Source of the DNA: Paenibacillus periandrae
GTDB taxonomy: Bacteria > Bacillota > Bacilli > Paenibacillales > NBRC-103111
Direction of reading: 5' to 3'
DNA: 64,000 bases
Assembly: GCF_022458865.1 (NCBI RefSeq)
Contig: NZ_JAJNMU010000024.1
Location: 117,060 to 181,059, forward strand
This document shows positions 8,448 to 17,505 of this stretch, in pieces. The notes under the pieces were generated by a model, which was given only the letters and a program-made list of their open reading frames with translations, searched no databases and had not been told where the DNA came from. Made by a program: the position numbers and the translations under genes. Within the stretch, counting starts at the first letter, position 1; each line of letters begins with the position of its first letter.

Positions 8448-9446
8448 TTAGATCTCGATGACAATCCTGCCGCGAATTCGGCCACCCAAAATTTTCTCGG
8501 CGTACTCCGGTATCTCTGCTAATCGTATCCTGCTGCTGCCAATCTGATTCAGCTTTCCGCTTGATTTTAAATCTACAGCAATTTGTTCCCATAAGGGGTA
8601 CCTTCGTTCAATGGGATAGTGAACCGAATCAATTCCGAGCAAATTCGTCCCCCGCAAAATAAAAGGATGCACCGTTGTCGGAAGATCGCCCCCTCCTGTC
8701 AGCCCACTTACAGCCACTGAGCCGCCATATTGCAGCGATGCGAGAATATAGGCAAGCGAGCTGCCACCTACTGGATCAACAGCAGCAGCCCATGCCTGCT
8801 TCTCAAGCGGTCTGCGAGACGCCGGATTGAGCGCTTCCCGACTGATGATCTCACTTGCACCCAAGCTGCGCAGGTAGTCATGCTCCGCTTCCTTGCCTGT
8901 AGAAGCTGCCAACTGATAGCCGCGTGCGGCCAGCAGGGCAACCGCAAAGCTGCCAACACCACCTGTGGCACCGGTAACCAGTACGGTTCCGCGCTGCGGA
9001 TTCAGCCCATTATACTCCAGACGTTCAATGGATAACGCGGCTGTCAGCCCGGCTGTACCAATCATCATCGCTTCGTCCAGCTCCAATGCAGGAGGAAGCG
9101 GCACAACCCAATCGGCTGGGACGCGGGCAATGCTGCTAAAACCACCGCTATGGGATACTCCGAGGCCAAATCCGGTTACGATCACCTTCTGATCTGTGGA
9201 AAATCGCGAATCCGTCGAAGACAAGACGGTACCTGCAAGATCGATACCTGGTATGTGCAAGTAGCTGCGAACCATACCACCATTCGCGATACAAGCCAGA
9301 CCATCTTTATAGTTCAAGCTGGAATAGTGTACACGGATCACAACTTCGCCCTGTGAAAGATCCTCCAGCTTCATCTCCTGCAAACCAATCTTGAAATCAT
9401 CCCCCTGCTTATCAACTACAAGCGCTTCAAAGCTGTTAGTGTCCAT
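8448..9446 (-). CDS. YhdH/YhfP-family quinone oxidoreductase (acrylyl-CoA reductase AcuI-like)
   Basis: 332 aa zinc-independent medium-chain dehydrogenase/reductase. The GroES-like N-terminal half carries VHYSSLNYKDGLACIANGG and PGIDLAGTV. The Rossmann half has VTGATGGVGSFAVALLAARG and AWAAAVDPVGG, both characteristic of the YhdH/AcuI branch that reduces acryloyl-CoA or quinones with NADPH. The start is put at the ATG at 9446 (MDTNSFEALVV), because GGGAGG lies 6 nt upstream; the frame to 9506 has no ribosome binding site. The physiological substrate cannot be told from sequence. Confidence 0.9.
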   Translation of the reverse strand: MDTNSFEALVVDKQGDDFKIGLQEMKLEDLSQGEVVIRVHYSSLNYKDGLACIANGGMVRSYLHIPGIDLAGTVLSSTDSRFSTDQKVIVTGFGLGVSHSGGFSSIARVPADWVVPLPPALELDEAMMIGTAGLTAALSIERLEYNGLNPQRGTVLVTGATGGVGSFAVALLAARGYQLAASTGKEAEHDYLRSLGASEIISREALNPASRRPLEKQAWAAAVDPVGGSSLAYILASLQYGGSVAVSGLTGGGDLPTTVHPFILRGTNLLGIDSVHYPIERRYPLWEQIAVDLKSSGKLNQIGSSRIRLAEIPEYAEKILGGRIRGRIVIEI

Positions 9447-9602
9447 AACTAGCCTCCCTATAGTTTTTCGAGCATTGGAATTTAATGTACTGCTTGTACA
9501 CTTCAACTCAGATAACTTTATATATGGTAATTATATCAACTTCCAGCTGAATGTACATTTGCATCATTCATTTTGTCTTACAGAGCTTTACGACGACAAT
9601 GC

Positions 9603-9674
9603 AAAAAGACGTACACCATCTACCAACTGATCTCGCTTCTTAACTCGATGATGGTTTTGGGCACGTCTTTTTTT
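9603..9674 (-). terminator. long-stem terminator after the 9711 gene
   Basis: Outer arms AAAAAGACGT and ACGTCTTTTT enclose a second pairing (CCATC/GATGG). Each strand ends in a T-run, so it could act both ways. On the minus strand it follows the gene ending at 9711. Confidence 0.7.
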
Positions 9675-9710
9675 CAACCCATCTTATCGCTGGGTAAAAC
9701 TCGTTCTTGG

Positions 9711-10220
9711 CTAAACTGGATTCGCATCTTCCTCAACAGCAAATTCAAAATCATCCATATCAAAGATGTGAACAGATATCCGCGCTTCAATAATTCTGTC
9801 CACCAAATCCGGCTGATCCGTCATAATGGGAGCTTTCTCCCGCAAGGAGGTCAATATCAGCTCCGTCTCAATAGGGTCAAACTCTTCACCGTACTCTGTA
9901 TTATCGTAGGCATTCACCACAGTAAACGAAACATTGTCGTTGAATGGCAAAGGCGGACTTTTTCCCCAAGGCGTGGCTAAGGCGCGCTCCAGCTTTTTCT
10001 TGTTAAAAGGCTCCTCGAGCATCGCAATTAACTCGCTAATTTTCGAGCGTACGTGTGCCTCATCTATAGATAAAGGCATCACGGGTTCCTTGCTTTCTAT
10101 CATTTCGTATAATTCACTTATCGTTGTGTAAGGAACCAGGTATTCCACGGCTTGACTCGGCACGAGCATTTCTCCGTACACGGCAATCATCACAGCCTCA
10201 ATCACAAAACGCTTGCGCAA
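9711..10220 (-). CDS. conserved hypothetical protein
   Basis: 169 aa if translation starts at the TTG at 10220 (MRKRFVIEAVMIAVYGEML), which AAGGGGG precedes by about 8 nt. The longer frame to 10334 lacks a ribosome binding site. The N-terminus is compact and hydrophobic (FVIEAVMIAVYGEMLVP), followed by an alpha-helical middle and an acidic C-terminus (MDDFEFAVEEDANPV). I do not recognise a domain with confidence. No signal peptide or membrane segment is obvious. It is a single gene with its own terminator. Confidence 0.65.
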   Translation of the reverse strand: MRKRFVIEAVMIAVYGEMLVPSQAVEYLVPYTTISELYEMIESKEPVMPLSIDEAHVRSKISELIAMLEEPFNKKKLERALATPWGKSPPLPFNDNVSFTVVNAYDNTEYGEEFDPIETELILTSLREKAPIMTDQPDLVDRIIEARISVHIFDMDDFEFAVEEDANPV

Positions 10221-10456
10221 AACTTTGTCCCCCTTAAAATGGATGAAAATCTGCAACGGTCCACAGACTATAATCTCATTATTATAGCACAAGGAAGACA
10301 AGTTCGCAGAACGTTTGTATGTTCCAGACGCCACACTGACTTAAAGCGGGAAGGGGCAGTTGTGTCTGCCTGAATATGCTTCCTAGATAACCCTGTATTA
10401 AATATCATTATTATGATAAAATAAGTATTAACAAATTGATAATCGAGGTGGAAAAT

Positions 10457-10732
10457 ATGCCTACAATTCGTCCAATTTCTGATTTACGTAATAACTTTAA
10501 TGCAATTTCAGATATTGCCCATCATGATGGTGAGCCTGTATTTATAACAAAAAATGGTCAAAGTGATCTTGTAGTTATGAGCCATGCATTATACGAAAAG
10601 CAGCAAGCCCTTATTGAATTGTACCAAAAATTGGCGGTTGCTGAAGGTCAAAGTAATACTGGAGTTGATAGGAAAAGCCATGTGGATGTCATGAATAATC
10701 TAAGGAGTCTAATACGTGGAAAAGAGATATAA
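10457..10732 (+). CDS. Phd/YefM-type antitoxin
   Basis: 91 aa. The ATG at 10457 is chosen because GAGGTGG lies 6 nt upstream. The sequence starts PTIRPISDLRNNFNAISDIA and continues with GEPVFITKNGQSDLVVMS, the DNA-binding fold of the Phd/YefM antitoxin family. The C-terminal part would wrap around the toxin. It overlaps the following toxin gene by 17 nt, the usual antitoxin-first arrangement. It is expected to neutralise the toxin and repress its own promoter; the AT-rich stretch 10385-10440 upstream is the likely control region. Confidence 0.93.
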   Translation: MPTIRPISDLRNNFNAISDIAHHDGEPVFITKNGQSDLVVMSHALYEKQQALIELYQKLAVAEGQSNTGVDRKSHVDVMNNLRSLIRGKEI

Positions 10733-11021
10733 TATCGAGTATTTGCCAATTGCTGAACAAGATATCATCGATATCATTCAGTATATCATGCTTGATAATC
10801 CAACTGCTGCAATTTCAATTGCAAACAAATTCGATGAAGCAATATCTGTCTTAGAGTTGTTTCCCCATAGTGGTTCTATTCCTAATGATATTAGACTTCA
10901 ATCCCTGAAATACAGAATGTTAATTGTTGAAACATATATTGTATTCTATGTGTTTAATAACGAGTTCGTGGAAATTCGAAGAATACTCCACGGTAAAAGA
11001 AAATATGACTTCTTGCTTTAA
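10716..11021 (+). CDS. RelE/ParE-superfamily toxin
   Basis: 101 aa, GTG start at 10716 with AAGGAG 8 nt upstream inside the antitoxin gene. The fold is recognised from YNIEYLPIAEQDIIDIIQYI at the N-terminus, the NPTAAISIANKFDEAISVLE helix, FPHSGSIPND, and the C-terminal strand pair ending VEIRRILHGKRKYDFLL. This matches the ParE/RelE toxins. From sequence I cannot decide between ribosome-dependent mRNA cleavage (RelE) and gyrase inhibition (ParE). The IRRILHGKRKY tail is common in YafQ/ParE-like members. It pairs with the overlapping antitoxin. Confidence 0.9.
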   Translation: MEKRYNIEYLPIAEQDIIDIIQYIMLDNPTAAISIANKFDEAISVLELFPHSGSIPNDIRLQSLKYRMLIVETYIVFYVFNNEFVEIRRILHGKRKYDFLL

Positions 11022-11195
11022 CATCTAACAACTTGGTTTGACTTGATTTCCTGTAAATCTCGGATAACAGACGGACTGATCGGCTTGATCCCATCTTCAA
11101 AATGCCGGGGACAATCCGCATATTCTGACATTCATGAAAAATAGGGACCCACCCATTATCGGCGAGCCCCCTAAGCAACAGTTCTTATAATAAAC

Positions 11196-12035
11196 TTACA
11201 ATTGTTCCAGCAGCTTAGCCAAATTGCTGACCGAGCGCGCCGACGCTTGCTTCTGATCCTCGTTCCCTTCATACTCTACGGACAGCCAGCCCGTATAACC
11301 AGCGCGTTTCAAACTGGATAACACAAACGGGAGATCGACGTCCCCTTCTCCGGGAACCTGACCGGCATACACGTCTCCACTAAGCGAGGTATACGTTCTG
11401 CCCTTATGCTCACTGTCCGTAATTTTCTTGAAATCCTTCAAATGAACATGCGATACCAAATCAATCAGCTCGACAATAGCTCCATTCGGCTGCTCGTCTA
11501 CAAGCAGGAAATTCCCTGTATCAAAGGTTTGACGCAAATAGGGGGAACCGACCTCAGCGATGATTTTGGATACCTGTTCAACCTTACCGGCAAACAGGCC
11601 ATGATTTTCCAGGCATAGCGTAATTCCCTTGGTTCCGGCATAAGCTGCAGCTTCTCTCAAACCATCCAGTATCCAATCTTTAGCTTGCTCGAAGGTCATG
11701 TCTCCCGACTTATCACCTGAGAACACACGTACAACCTTCGCTCCCAGCTGTACAGCCATATCGACGCTTGAGCAAATATCTTGAACCTGCTCCTTACGCT
11801 TCTCCTCATCGATTTGCGCCAGATTATTGCTAGCACCAAAGCAGGCCAACTCCAAGCCATTGCGTCTGAGTGCCTCTTGCACGGGTTCAAAATCTGTTTC
11901 TGGATTCCAAAACATACTGAGAAGCTCCACACCGTCTGCACCTGTTGATGCAGCATAATCGATGAAATCAGCGTTCGTCCACGTTTTGTCATAAAAGCTC
12001 TGATGGCAGCTCCATGCACTTAATGCAATCTTCAT
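11196..12035 (-). CDS. sugar phosphate isomerase/epimerase (xylose-isomerase-like TIM barrel)
   Basis: 279 aa AP-endonuclease-2/xylose-isomerase-like barrel. Metal-binding positions are seen in ITLCLENHG (Glu), QTFDTGNF (Asp), SHVHLKDFK (His-x-Lys-Asp) and LSVEYEGNED (Glu). It is last in a minus-strand operon with a second enzyme of the same fold (17 bp upstream) and a Gfo/Idh/MocA dehydrogenase. This grouping is typical of inositol, polyol or keto-sugar catabolism. The substrate cannot be assigned. Confidence 0.88.
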   Translation of the reverse strand: MKIALSAWSCHQSFYDKTWTNADFIDYAASTGADGVELLSMFWNPETDFEPVQEALRRNGLELACFGASNNLAQIDEEKRKEQVQDICSSVDMAVQLGAKVVRVFSGDKSGDMTFEQAKDWILDGLREAAAYAGTKGITLCLENHGLFAGKVEQVSKIIAEVGSPYLRQTFDTGNFLLVDEQPNGAIVELIDLVSHVHLKDFKKITDSEHKGRTYTSLSGDVYAGQVPGEGDVDLPFVLSSLKRAGYTGWLSVEYEGNEDQKQASARSVSNLAKLLEQL

Positions 12036-12052
12036 CTATAAGCGCCTCCTGT

Positions 12053-12928
12053 CTATTGATAATTACGAATAAAAGTGACTGCTTTGCGAATATCCACCTC
12101 GGGCTGGTCGCCCACTTCACGCTCTATGGTCAAATACCCTGTATATCCGATTTGCTGCAGCGCTTGAAAATATTCCGCGAACTTAACTTGTCCTTCACCT
12201 AATGGTACCTCCTCAAAGGCTCTACCGGATGCTGCCAATTGGGCAATATGCTCATGTGTCATTTGGCTATAGCCCAAATACCCGTATACTTCCTTCGGAT
12301 CGATTTCCCGAACCCTGATTCCGTCCTTCACATGCGTATGCACGATATAATCCTTTAGCAGCACAACTCCCTGAACGGGATCATCACCAGTCACCATTAC
12401 CATATTGGCCGGATCAAAATTGACAGAAACCCCATTTTGTGTGAGCGAATCCAGAAAAGTCTTTAATCTGGCCGCAGGCTCCGGACCTGTCTCAATGGCA
12501 AAATAGGCATTCATCCCATGCGCATAGCTGCTCAGCTCCTCGCAAGCGGACTGCATGGCCGCATAAATCCGATCATTCGGATCCTCAGGCACAATCCCGA
12601 TGTGAGTAGTCACTATATTCGTTCCAAGCTCAAGCGCCAGATCGAGAATCCGCTTCGATTGCTCGATCTTAGCAGGATTCGCCGCTGCATCCTGAAAGCC
12701 ATGGCCTCCCAGATCTCCACATAACGCGGAGATTTCCAAACCTAATGAATCGATATAGCTTCTGAGCTCACGTCGAGCCTGCCCTGATAAGCCAGCTGGA
12801 TCCATCTCACCAGAAACCGCGTAGATCTGCACGCCATCCGCACCAACCTCCCGCGCTTTCTTCAATCCTTCACGAACGCCGATCCCAAAGCTGTCGACGA
12901 TGACTCCAACTTTATTCGTAAGCTTCAT
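12053..12928 (-). CDS. sugar phosphate isomerase/epimerase (TIM barrel), second paralogue
   Basis: 291 aa, same fold as the downstream gene but clearly diverged. Motifs include GADGVQIYAVSGEMDP, NIVTTHIGIVPED, FAIETGPEPA (Glu ligand), VNFDPANMVMVTGDDP, VHTHVKDG and GYLTIEREVG. The EREVG ending resembles inositol-operon isomerases (IolE/IolI-like) and keto-sugar epimerases. It sits between the MocA dehydrogenase and the other isomerase, all minus strand with short gaps. It probably acts on a 2-keto or 3-keto product of the dehydrogenase (inference). Confidence 0.88.
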   Translation of the reverse strand: MKLTNKVGVIVDSFGIGVREGLKKAREVGADGVQIYAVSGEMDPAGLSGQARRELRSYIDSLGLEISALCGDLGGHGFQDAAANPAKIEQSKRILDLALELGTNIVTTHIGIVPEDPNDRIYAAMQSACEELSSYAHGMNAYFAIETGPEPAARLKTFLDSLTQNGVSVNFDPANMVMVTGDDPVQGVVLLKDYIVHTHVKDGIRVREIDPKEVYGYLGYSQMTHEHIAQLAASGRAFEEVPLGEGQVKFAEYFQALQQIGYTGYLTIEREVGDQPEVDIRKAVTFIRNYQ

Positions 12929-12964
12929 ACCCGGAAACCTCCCTCATCTGTTTTTTCAATGACT

Positions 12965-14023
12965 TTAAAACTGTATTTCCTTACCTTCGGCTGCCGATTG
13001 ATAGATCGCACTTAATATTTTAATCATCTCGACGCCATCCTCTACAGGACATAACGTTTCCGTGCGGCCGCGGCAGCAATCAACAAAATGAGCAATCTCC
13101 GCATTAAAGCCAGGTTGGAATTGAAAGCTGGGATGATCAATCTGTGGAGTAATATTGATGATCGTATTCTGCTGCTCGGATATGATCTGAAGCTCAGGCT
13201 CTATCTCTGCTCCACCCTTATCTCCGTATAGTTTAACAGCGAGTTCATCCTTGCGGGCATGCAGCGTAAAGCTGACATCCACCATTAATGACGCCCCGTT
13301 GTCAAAGCGGATCAGTGCATTCGCCAGATCTTCTACGTCGTTATGCTCAGCATTGAAATCTGCTGCCTTGTAATAGGATAAATTGTCAATATGCGCACGG
13401 TTTCCAAGCTTGCGGTATGTATTGCCGCTAACCGACTTGACCTTTGGCTTGCCCATCAAATACCAGCACAAATCAATCACATGCACCCCAAGATCGATCA
13501 GAGGTCCACCGCCAGAGCGTTCACTATCCGAGAACCAGCCGCCAGGATTACCAAGTCGACGCAGGCAGGAAGCTTTTGCATAATAGATTTCACCCAATTG
13601 CCCGGCGTCCACAAATTTACGCAGAGTCTGAACATTCGTACCATAACGTCTGACATAACCAACCTGGAGCACCTTGCCTGAGTCATGAACTGCCTTTTGC
13701 ACATTCAGCGCTTCTTCTACCGTCTTGCAAAGAGGCTTTTCACATAACACATGTTTGCCTGCTTCCAGAGCTGCTATGGCAATCTTCGCGTGCATATGAT
13801 TCCAGGTACAGATGCTGACTGCCTCAATATCGGGATTTTGCAATAGCTCCATATAATTCGTATACGTAGTACCCGCACCAAAACGTTCTGCCTTTTCCTG
13901 TGCTCTCGTTTCATTCAAATCACAGATCGCGATTAATTCGACTTCCGGGTGTACGGAATATGCAGTCAAATGGGCCTCGGAAATCGATCCGGCACCAATA
14001 ACGGCAATTTTCAATTTAGACAT
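12965..14023 (-). CDS. Gfo/Idh/MocA-family NAD(P)-dependent oxidoreductase
   Basis: 352 aa from the ATG at 14023 (MSKLKIAVIGAGSIS), which GGAGG precedes; an upstream in-frame ATG at 14041 would add six residues. The Rossmann domain has the GxGxxS nucleotide loop and the AGKHVLCEKPLCKT signature carrying the EKP lysine. The second domain has GGGPLIDLGVHVIDLCWYL with the catalytic-type Asp/His. It is the first gene of the operon with the two TIM-barrel isomerases and is divergent from the AraC regulator that may control it. It probably oxidises a sugar, inositol or polyol. Confidence 0.92.
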   Translation of the reverse strand: MSKLKIAVIGAGSISEAHLTAYSVHPEVELIAICDLNETRAQEKAERFGAGTTYTNYMELLQNPDIEAVSICTWNHMHAKIAIAALEAGKHVLCEKPLCKTVEEALNVQKAVHDSGKVLQVGYVRRYGTNVQTLRKFVDAGQLGEIYYAKASCLRRLGNPGGWFSDSERSGGGPLIDLGVHVIDLCWYLMGKPKVKSVSGNTYRKLGNRAHIDNLSYYKAADFNAEHNDVEDLANALIRFDNGASLMVDVSFTLHARKDELAVKLYGDKGGAEIEPELQIISEQQNTIINITPQIDHPSFQFQPGFNAEIAHFVDCCRGRTETLCPVEDGVEMIKILSAIYQSAAEGKEIQF

Positions 14024-14099
14024 GGCGTCAGCTGCCTCCAATGTATGTTACAATAGGATGAATACCTAACAACCATACCATGGAGCCGAGATGGAGTGA

Positions 14100-14963
14100 A
14101 TGCACAAAGTGACACGATTCATGGATTATATGATCAGTCCACAGCCGCTTCGGACCATTGACTGCAAAGTCGATTCAAGTAAGCTGTATGTTCAATCTCT
14201 GAGAATAACCAATGTCGGTCATCTTCCTGGAAGAACGATGATTAGACAACAGGCCACTTTCAGTAAATGGGCGATTGTTTATATTACTGGAGGTAGTGGA
14301 AGTTATCAGGTAAACGATGGAGTCCGGCAGCCTGTTGAGCAGGGGAGCTTGTTCTGGTTCTACCCGGGCTCCGAATTTCATTATGGTCCTGAACGTAACG
14401 GGTATTGGGATGAATTTTATTTTACAATTGAAGGTAGTCGCATTCAGGAATGGATCGAGCATTGGGGAATTAAGCGGGATAAGGTACTGCGAGTAGGTAC
14501 GGATGACGCCCAATACAATAAAATCGAACGTATCTTTTTGTTGATGGAAAGCGGTGTCCCAGCAAGTATTGATCGGGCATCCCTGCTGCTTGAATCCATG
14601 CTGTACGAGTTCATCTTGAACGCTAACGAACAACCGGAGAGCAACAGGATGCATAAAATGATTCCGATCATGGACGATATTTCAAATTTTCTTAACGAAC
14701 CGATTGATGCTGACAAAATAGCGAAGCGGCACCACATCTCCGTATCCACACTGCGCCGCAACGTATCTGAATATACAGGATATCCGTTTAATGAATATGT
14801 TCATCGTTTAAAAATTGCCGAAGCCAAAAATATTTTGATTAATTCTGAGCTGTCCATCAAGGAAATCGCTCATCAATTGGGGTATACGGACGTATTTTAT
14901 TTCTCTCGCCTATTCAAGCAGTACGTGGGCGTTGCCCCGAATACGTACCGCAAGCATATGTAA
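14100..14963 (+). CDS. AraC-family transcriptional regulator
   Basis: 287 aa, ATG at 14100 with GGAG just upstream. An N-terminal cupin-like AraC sensing domain (WAIVYITGGSGSYQVNDGVR, FWFYPGSEFHYGPERNGYWDEFYFTIEG) is followed by two C-terminal HTH motifs (DADKIAKRHHISVSTLRRNV and LSIKEIAHQLGYTDVFYFSR, ending LFKQYVGVAPNTYRKHM). It is divergent from the MocA/isomerase operon with only 76 bp between the start codons, so it probably activates that operon in response to a sugar (inference). Confidence 0.92.
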   Translation: MHKVTRFMDYMISPQPLRTIDCKVDSSKLYVQSLRITNVGHLPGRTMIRQQATFSKWAIVYITGGSGSYQVNDGVRQPVEQGSLFWFYPGSEFHYGPERNGYWDEFYFTIEGSRIQEWIEHWGIKRDKVLRVGTDDAQYNKIERIFLLMESGVPASIDRASLLLESMLYEFILNANEQPESNRMHKMIPIMDDISNFLNEPIDADKIAKRHHISVSTLRRNVSEYTGYPFNEYVHRLKIAEAKNILINSELSIKEIAHQLGYTDVFYFSRLFKQYVGVAPNTYRKHM

Positions 14964-14994
14964 GCAAACGAAGGGTTTGCGAGTAACCATGAGT

Positions 14995-15771
14995 CTAAGT
15001 TAGCTGCAAAATCCATTTGTCCACGGCGTAAGCAATACCGTCTTCATGCAGTGAACGTGTGACGAAGCTTGTTTTTTGCTTCAAGGTATCATCAGCATTA
15101 CCCATAACGATACCAAGGCCGACTTCCTCAATCATTTCCCAATCGTTAAGCCCATCGCCAAAAGCTGCAGCTTCATTCGTGGAAATACCCAGATGGTCAA
15201 GCAGCCTTTGCAAGCCGATTGCTTTATTCATGCCACCCGGATTAATGTCGAGTGCCCAAGGACGCCAGCGGTGCATATAATAGATGTTGCGTTCATCACC
15301 CACATAGAGGGACTCATCCTGCTCGTTACAAAATACAATGCATTGATAAATGTCAGGCACATCCTGATAAGATTCCAACAGGATTGGGTTCATGAAGCCG
15401 ATCTCCTGCTGAGCCTGCAGAAAATAGGGAGCATCCTGACGATTGGTAAACATTTTCTCTGAGCCATACAACAGAAGCGTTTGGTTCAAACGATCAGCCT
15501 GCTCAAGCCACTCGCGTACGGTAGCTTTGGCGAAGGCACTGCCGAAGACGGTTTCTCCTCGATAACCTGTATGTGTGCCGTTGCAGGTAATAGCCCAATC
15601 GATACCAAGCTCCTCGCGCAGCGAAGCCATTTCGTACTCACTACGACCTGTACATAAGGTAAGAATTATGCCTTGCTCTTGTAAACGCTGAAGCGCCAAA
15701 CGGGTCGATTCGGGCAAATAATCCCGGTCCCGCAAAGTTCCATCCACATCAAATGCTACAAGCTTGATCAT
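14995..15771 (-). CDS. Cof-type HAD-superfamily hydrolase
   Basis: About 258 aa with HAD motif I VAFDVDGTLRD, motif II (ILTLCTGRS), a C2B cap, a motif III lysine around NPGGMNKAIGL and motif IV AAFGDGLNDWEMIEEVGLGIVMGNA. It is typical of the Cof/YidA/YkrA sugar-phosphate phosphatase branch; the substrate is unknown. The ATG at 15771 (MIKLVAF) is preceded by GAGGTGG at 5 nt spacing; a GTG at 15780 lies within that site. The gene is convergent with the AraC regulator, 31 bp away. Confidence 0.9.
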   Translation of the reverse strand: MIKLVAFDVDGTLRDRDYLPESTRLALQRLQEQGIILTLCTGRSEYEMASLREELGIDWAITCNGTHTGYRGETVFGSAFAKATVREWLEQADRLNQTLLLYGSEKMFTNRQDAPYFLQAQQEIGFMNPILLESYQDVPDIYQCIVFCNEQDESLYVGDERNIYYMHRWRPWALDINPGGMNKAIGLQRLLDHLGISTNEAAAFGDGLNDWEMIEEVGLGIVMGNADDTLKQKTSFVTRSLHEDGIAYAVDKWILQLT

Positions 15772-16078
15772 TTCTGCCACCTCACCTATCTATAAGGCTT
15801 ATATGTATAAGCTGATCTTATTATAGCAGAGATGTCGCTTGTCAGGAACGATAGATTATGCTCACGCTTAAATCGGAGGATGTGTAATTTCATTTGCCCT
15901 CGTGCGCTTTTGAACCAGATGCTTCCAGCATTCCCAATGACATAAGGCCATATTGAATCCCCTCCTGTTTGTAAACAGCAAGCATGTTATACTATTATTA
16001 CTACTATTAACCCTCAAGGAACAAAATCATTCACAAAATAGAGATTGCTTACGAATATTGTGAATAGCAGGAGGCGCT
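15772..16078. other. intergenic region between HAD and PASTA genes
   Basis: 307 bp between divergent genes. It must hold both promoters. An AT-rich stretch around 15985-16010 with a TATACT-like hexamer, next to a small TGTTT/AAACA palindrome at about 15967-15978, is the likeliest promoter for the plus-strand gene. I see no RNA gene or coding segment. Confidence 0.4.
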
Positions 16079-16081
16079 ATG

Positions 16082-17425
16082 ATGGATACCCATACCTATA
16101 AACGTTATAACAAAGAACAGCAGCTACAAAAACAATCCTCAGGGAATTTATATAAAGGCCGTGATTCCATTTTGCATCGAGATGTGATGCTCTATATTTC
16201 CGAATTTGATGAGAGCGAAGGTCCGCGCCTGGATGTGATTCAATCGATCAAGGATGGCTCACAGCTGCCGGAAGACCGCTTTATGCATGTTTGGGATATT
16301 GAACTCGATTCACATTCGATTATGATTGTACTCAAGCCTGAGCTCGGCTATTTTTTGGAGGAGGAGCTTGAATCCCATTCCTTAAGTGTATATGAAATAC
16401 TTATTCTCATTCGCACTCTTGGGCAAAGCATGCAGAATGCGGCAAAGGATGGCATCTCAGACTTTTCGGTTCATGCCAACAACATTTGGATTCAAGGTGC
16501 CAATCAGCCTATCATTATTAACTATTGGAACAATGAAGAACCGCTCTGGAGTGAAGCCGGAGGATTGGGGCGTTTGATGTATCAGTTGATCGCAAAAACT
16601 TCTATTATTCCCGCTAATGTGGAGGCTATGGGGCTGCTGCTCGTAGATGCTTTAGGCAAAATGCCTGTGGACGAAAAAGAGGTCATAATCAAATGGATTC
16701 GTGCTGCCGTTCTTGATCGCAAGAGCTTGACGGTGCTGCTGAAAGGCCTTGATCAAATGCTGCTCACGTACCCGGAGCATCTGGATATGGAACGGACTCT
16801 TTCTGAAAAAAAGCTGATCCCGGCCGATCCCGATATTACGAAGAAAATAGCCGCGGTTCAATCGTCTCAGGAGCAAGTTCAAAGCCGCTCGTTACAGGAT
16901 ACTATCATAAGTACACCTAAAACCGCTCAATACCAGTCAAAATCAGCCCAGCAGCAGCAAGCCAGACCCGTTCAACGCCAACCACAGCCCGATCCTGAGG
17001 AACAGGAAGCGGATGTACGACGCAGCGGAACTAAAAAGAAGTGGATGCTTGCAGGACTTATTATCGTTGTACTTTTGATTGCAGAAATGTTAACTGTGCA
17101 TTTGCTTAGAAAGCCCGACCAGCCTTCCAATCCGCCAGTAGTTGTCGAAAAGCCAGCCGATCCCAGCCCGGCTCCACAGCCGACCACACCGACGCCTGTT
17201 CCCACAACTCCAAAACCGGTCAAAGATGGGGATATTGTAGTAGTTCCGAATTTAAAGGATATGCCGCTAAAAGAAGCAGAGGCACTTCTTCTCGCAAACA
17301 ATTTGCGTTATCAATTTTTCCTGGAAGCCAATGAAGCATCAGCAGGTAAAGTCATGAGACAAGATCCACCGGCGAATCAAAATGTGGAAAAAGGCACTGA
17401 GGTCACCTTTTATGTAGGGAAATAA
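16082..17425 (+). CDS. membrane-anchored pseudokinase-like protein with one PASTA domain
   Basis: Residues 10-240 (numbered from the first ATG) look like a worn Ser/Thr kinase fold. The Lys of the VAIK strand is absent (DVMLYI), the HRD loop reads ISDFSVHANNIWI and the DFG position reads INYWNN, so catalysis is unlikely. A Gln/Pro-rich linker (265-315) follows, then one membrane helix (322-343), a Pro/Thr-rich outer spacer, and one C-terminal PASTA domain (384-448; VPNLKDMPLKEAEALL to VEKGTEVTFYVGK). The layout copies PknB/PrkC: kinase inside, PASTA outside. AGGAGG precedes two ATGs (16079, 16082); the second has the better spacing. Confidence 0.8.
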   Translation: MDTHTYKRYNKEQQLQKQSSGNLYKGRDSILHRDVMLYISEFDESEGPRLDVIQSIKDGSQLPEDRFMHVWDIELDSHSIMIVLKPELGYFLEEELESHSLSVYEILILIRTLGQSMQNAAKDGISDFSVHANNIWIQGANQPIIINYWNNEEPLWSEAGGLGRLMYQLIAKTSIIPANVEAMGLLLVDALGKMPVDEKEVIIKWIRAAVLDRKSLTVLLKGLDQMLLTYPEHLDMERTLSEKKLIPADPDITKKIAAVQSSQEQVQSRSLQDTIISTPKTAQYQSKSAQQQQARPVQRQPQPDPEEQEADVRRSGTKKKWMLAGLIIVVLLIAEMLTVHLLRKPDQPSNPPVVVEKPADPSPAPQPTTPTPVPTTPKPVKDGDIVVVPNLKDMPLKEAEALLLANNLRYQFFLEANEASAGKVMRQDPPANQNVEKGTEVTFYVGK

Positions 17426-17452
17426 GAAAAGCTTCTGATATTATAAGAAAAT

Positions 17453-17505
17453 AGCAATAGCAAGCAAGGTCAGTGTCAATATGCCTGGCCTGCTTTGCTA
17501 TTGCT
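17453..17505. terminator. bidirectional terminator between convergent genes
   Basis: A stem of about 20 bp: AGCAATAGCAAGCA at 17453 pairs with the complementary TGCTTTGCTATTGCT arm ending at 17505, with a few mismatches and a short loop. The minus strand continues into TATTTTCTT. It lies between the PASTA gene and the P450, whose last codons it overlaps. Confidence 0.65.

Noticed and set aside
11022..11195. Protein-like minus-strand fragment (RHFEDGIKPISPSVIRDLQE)
   Set aside because: It has a good amino-acid look but no start, no ribosome site and stops on both sides; too short to call a pseudogene without a database match.
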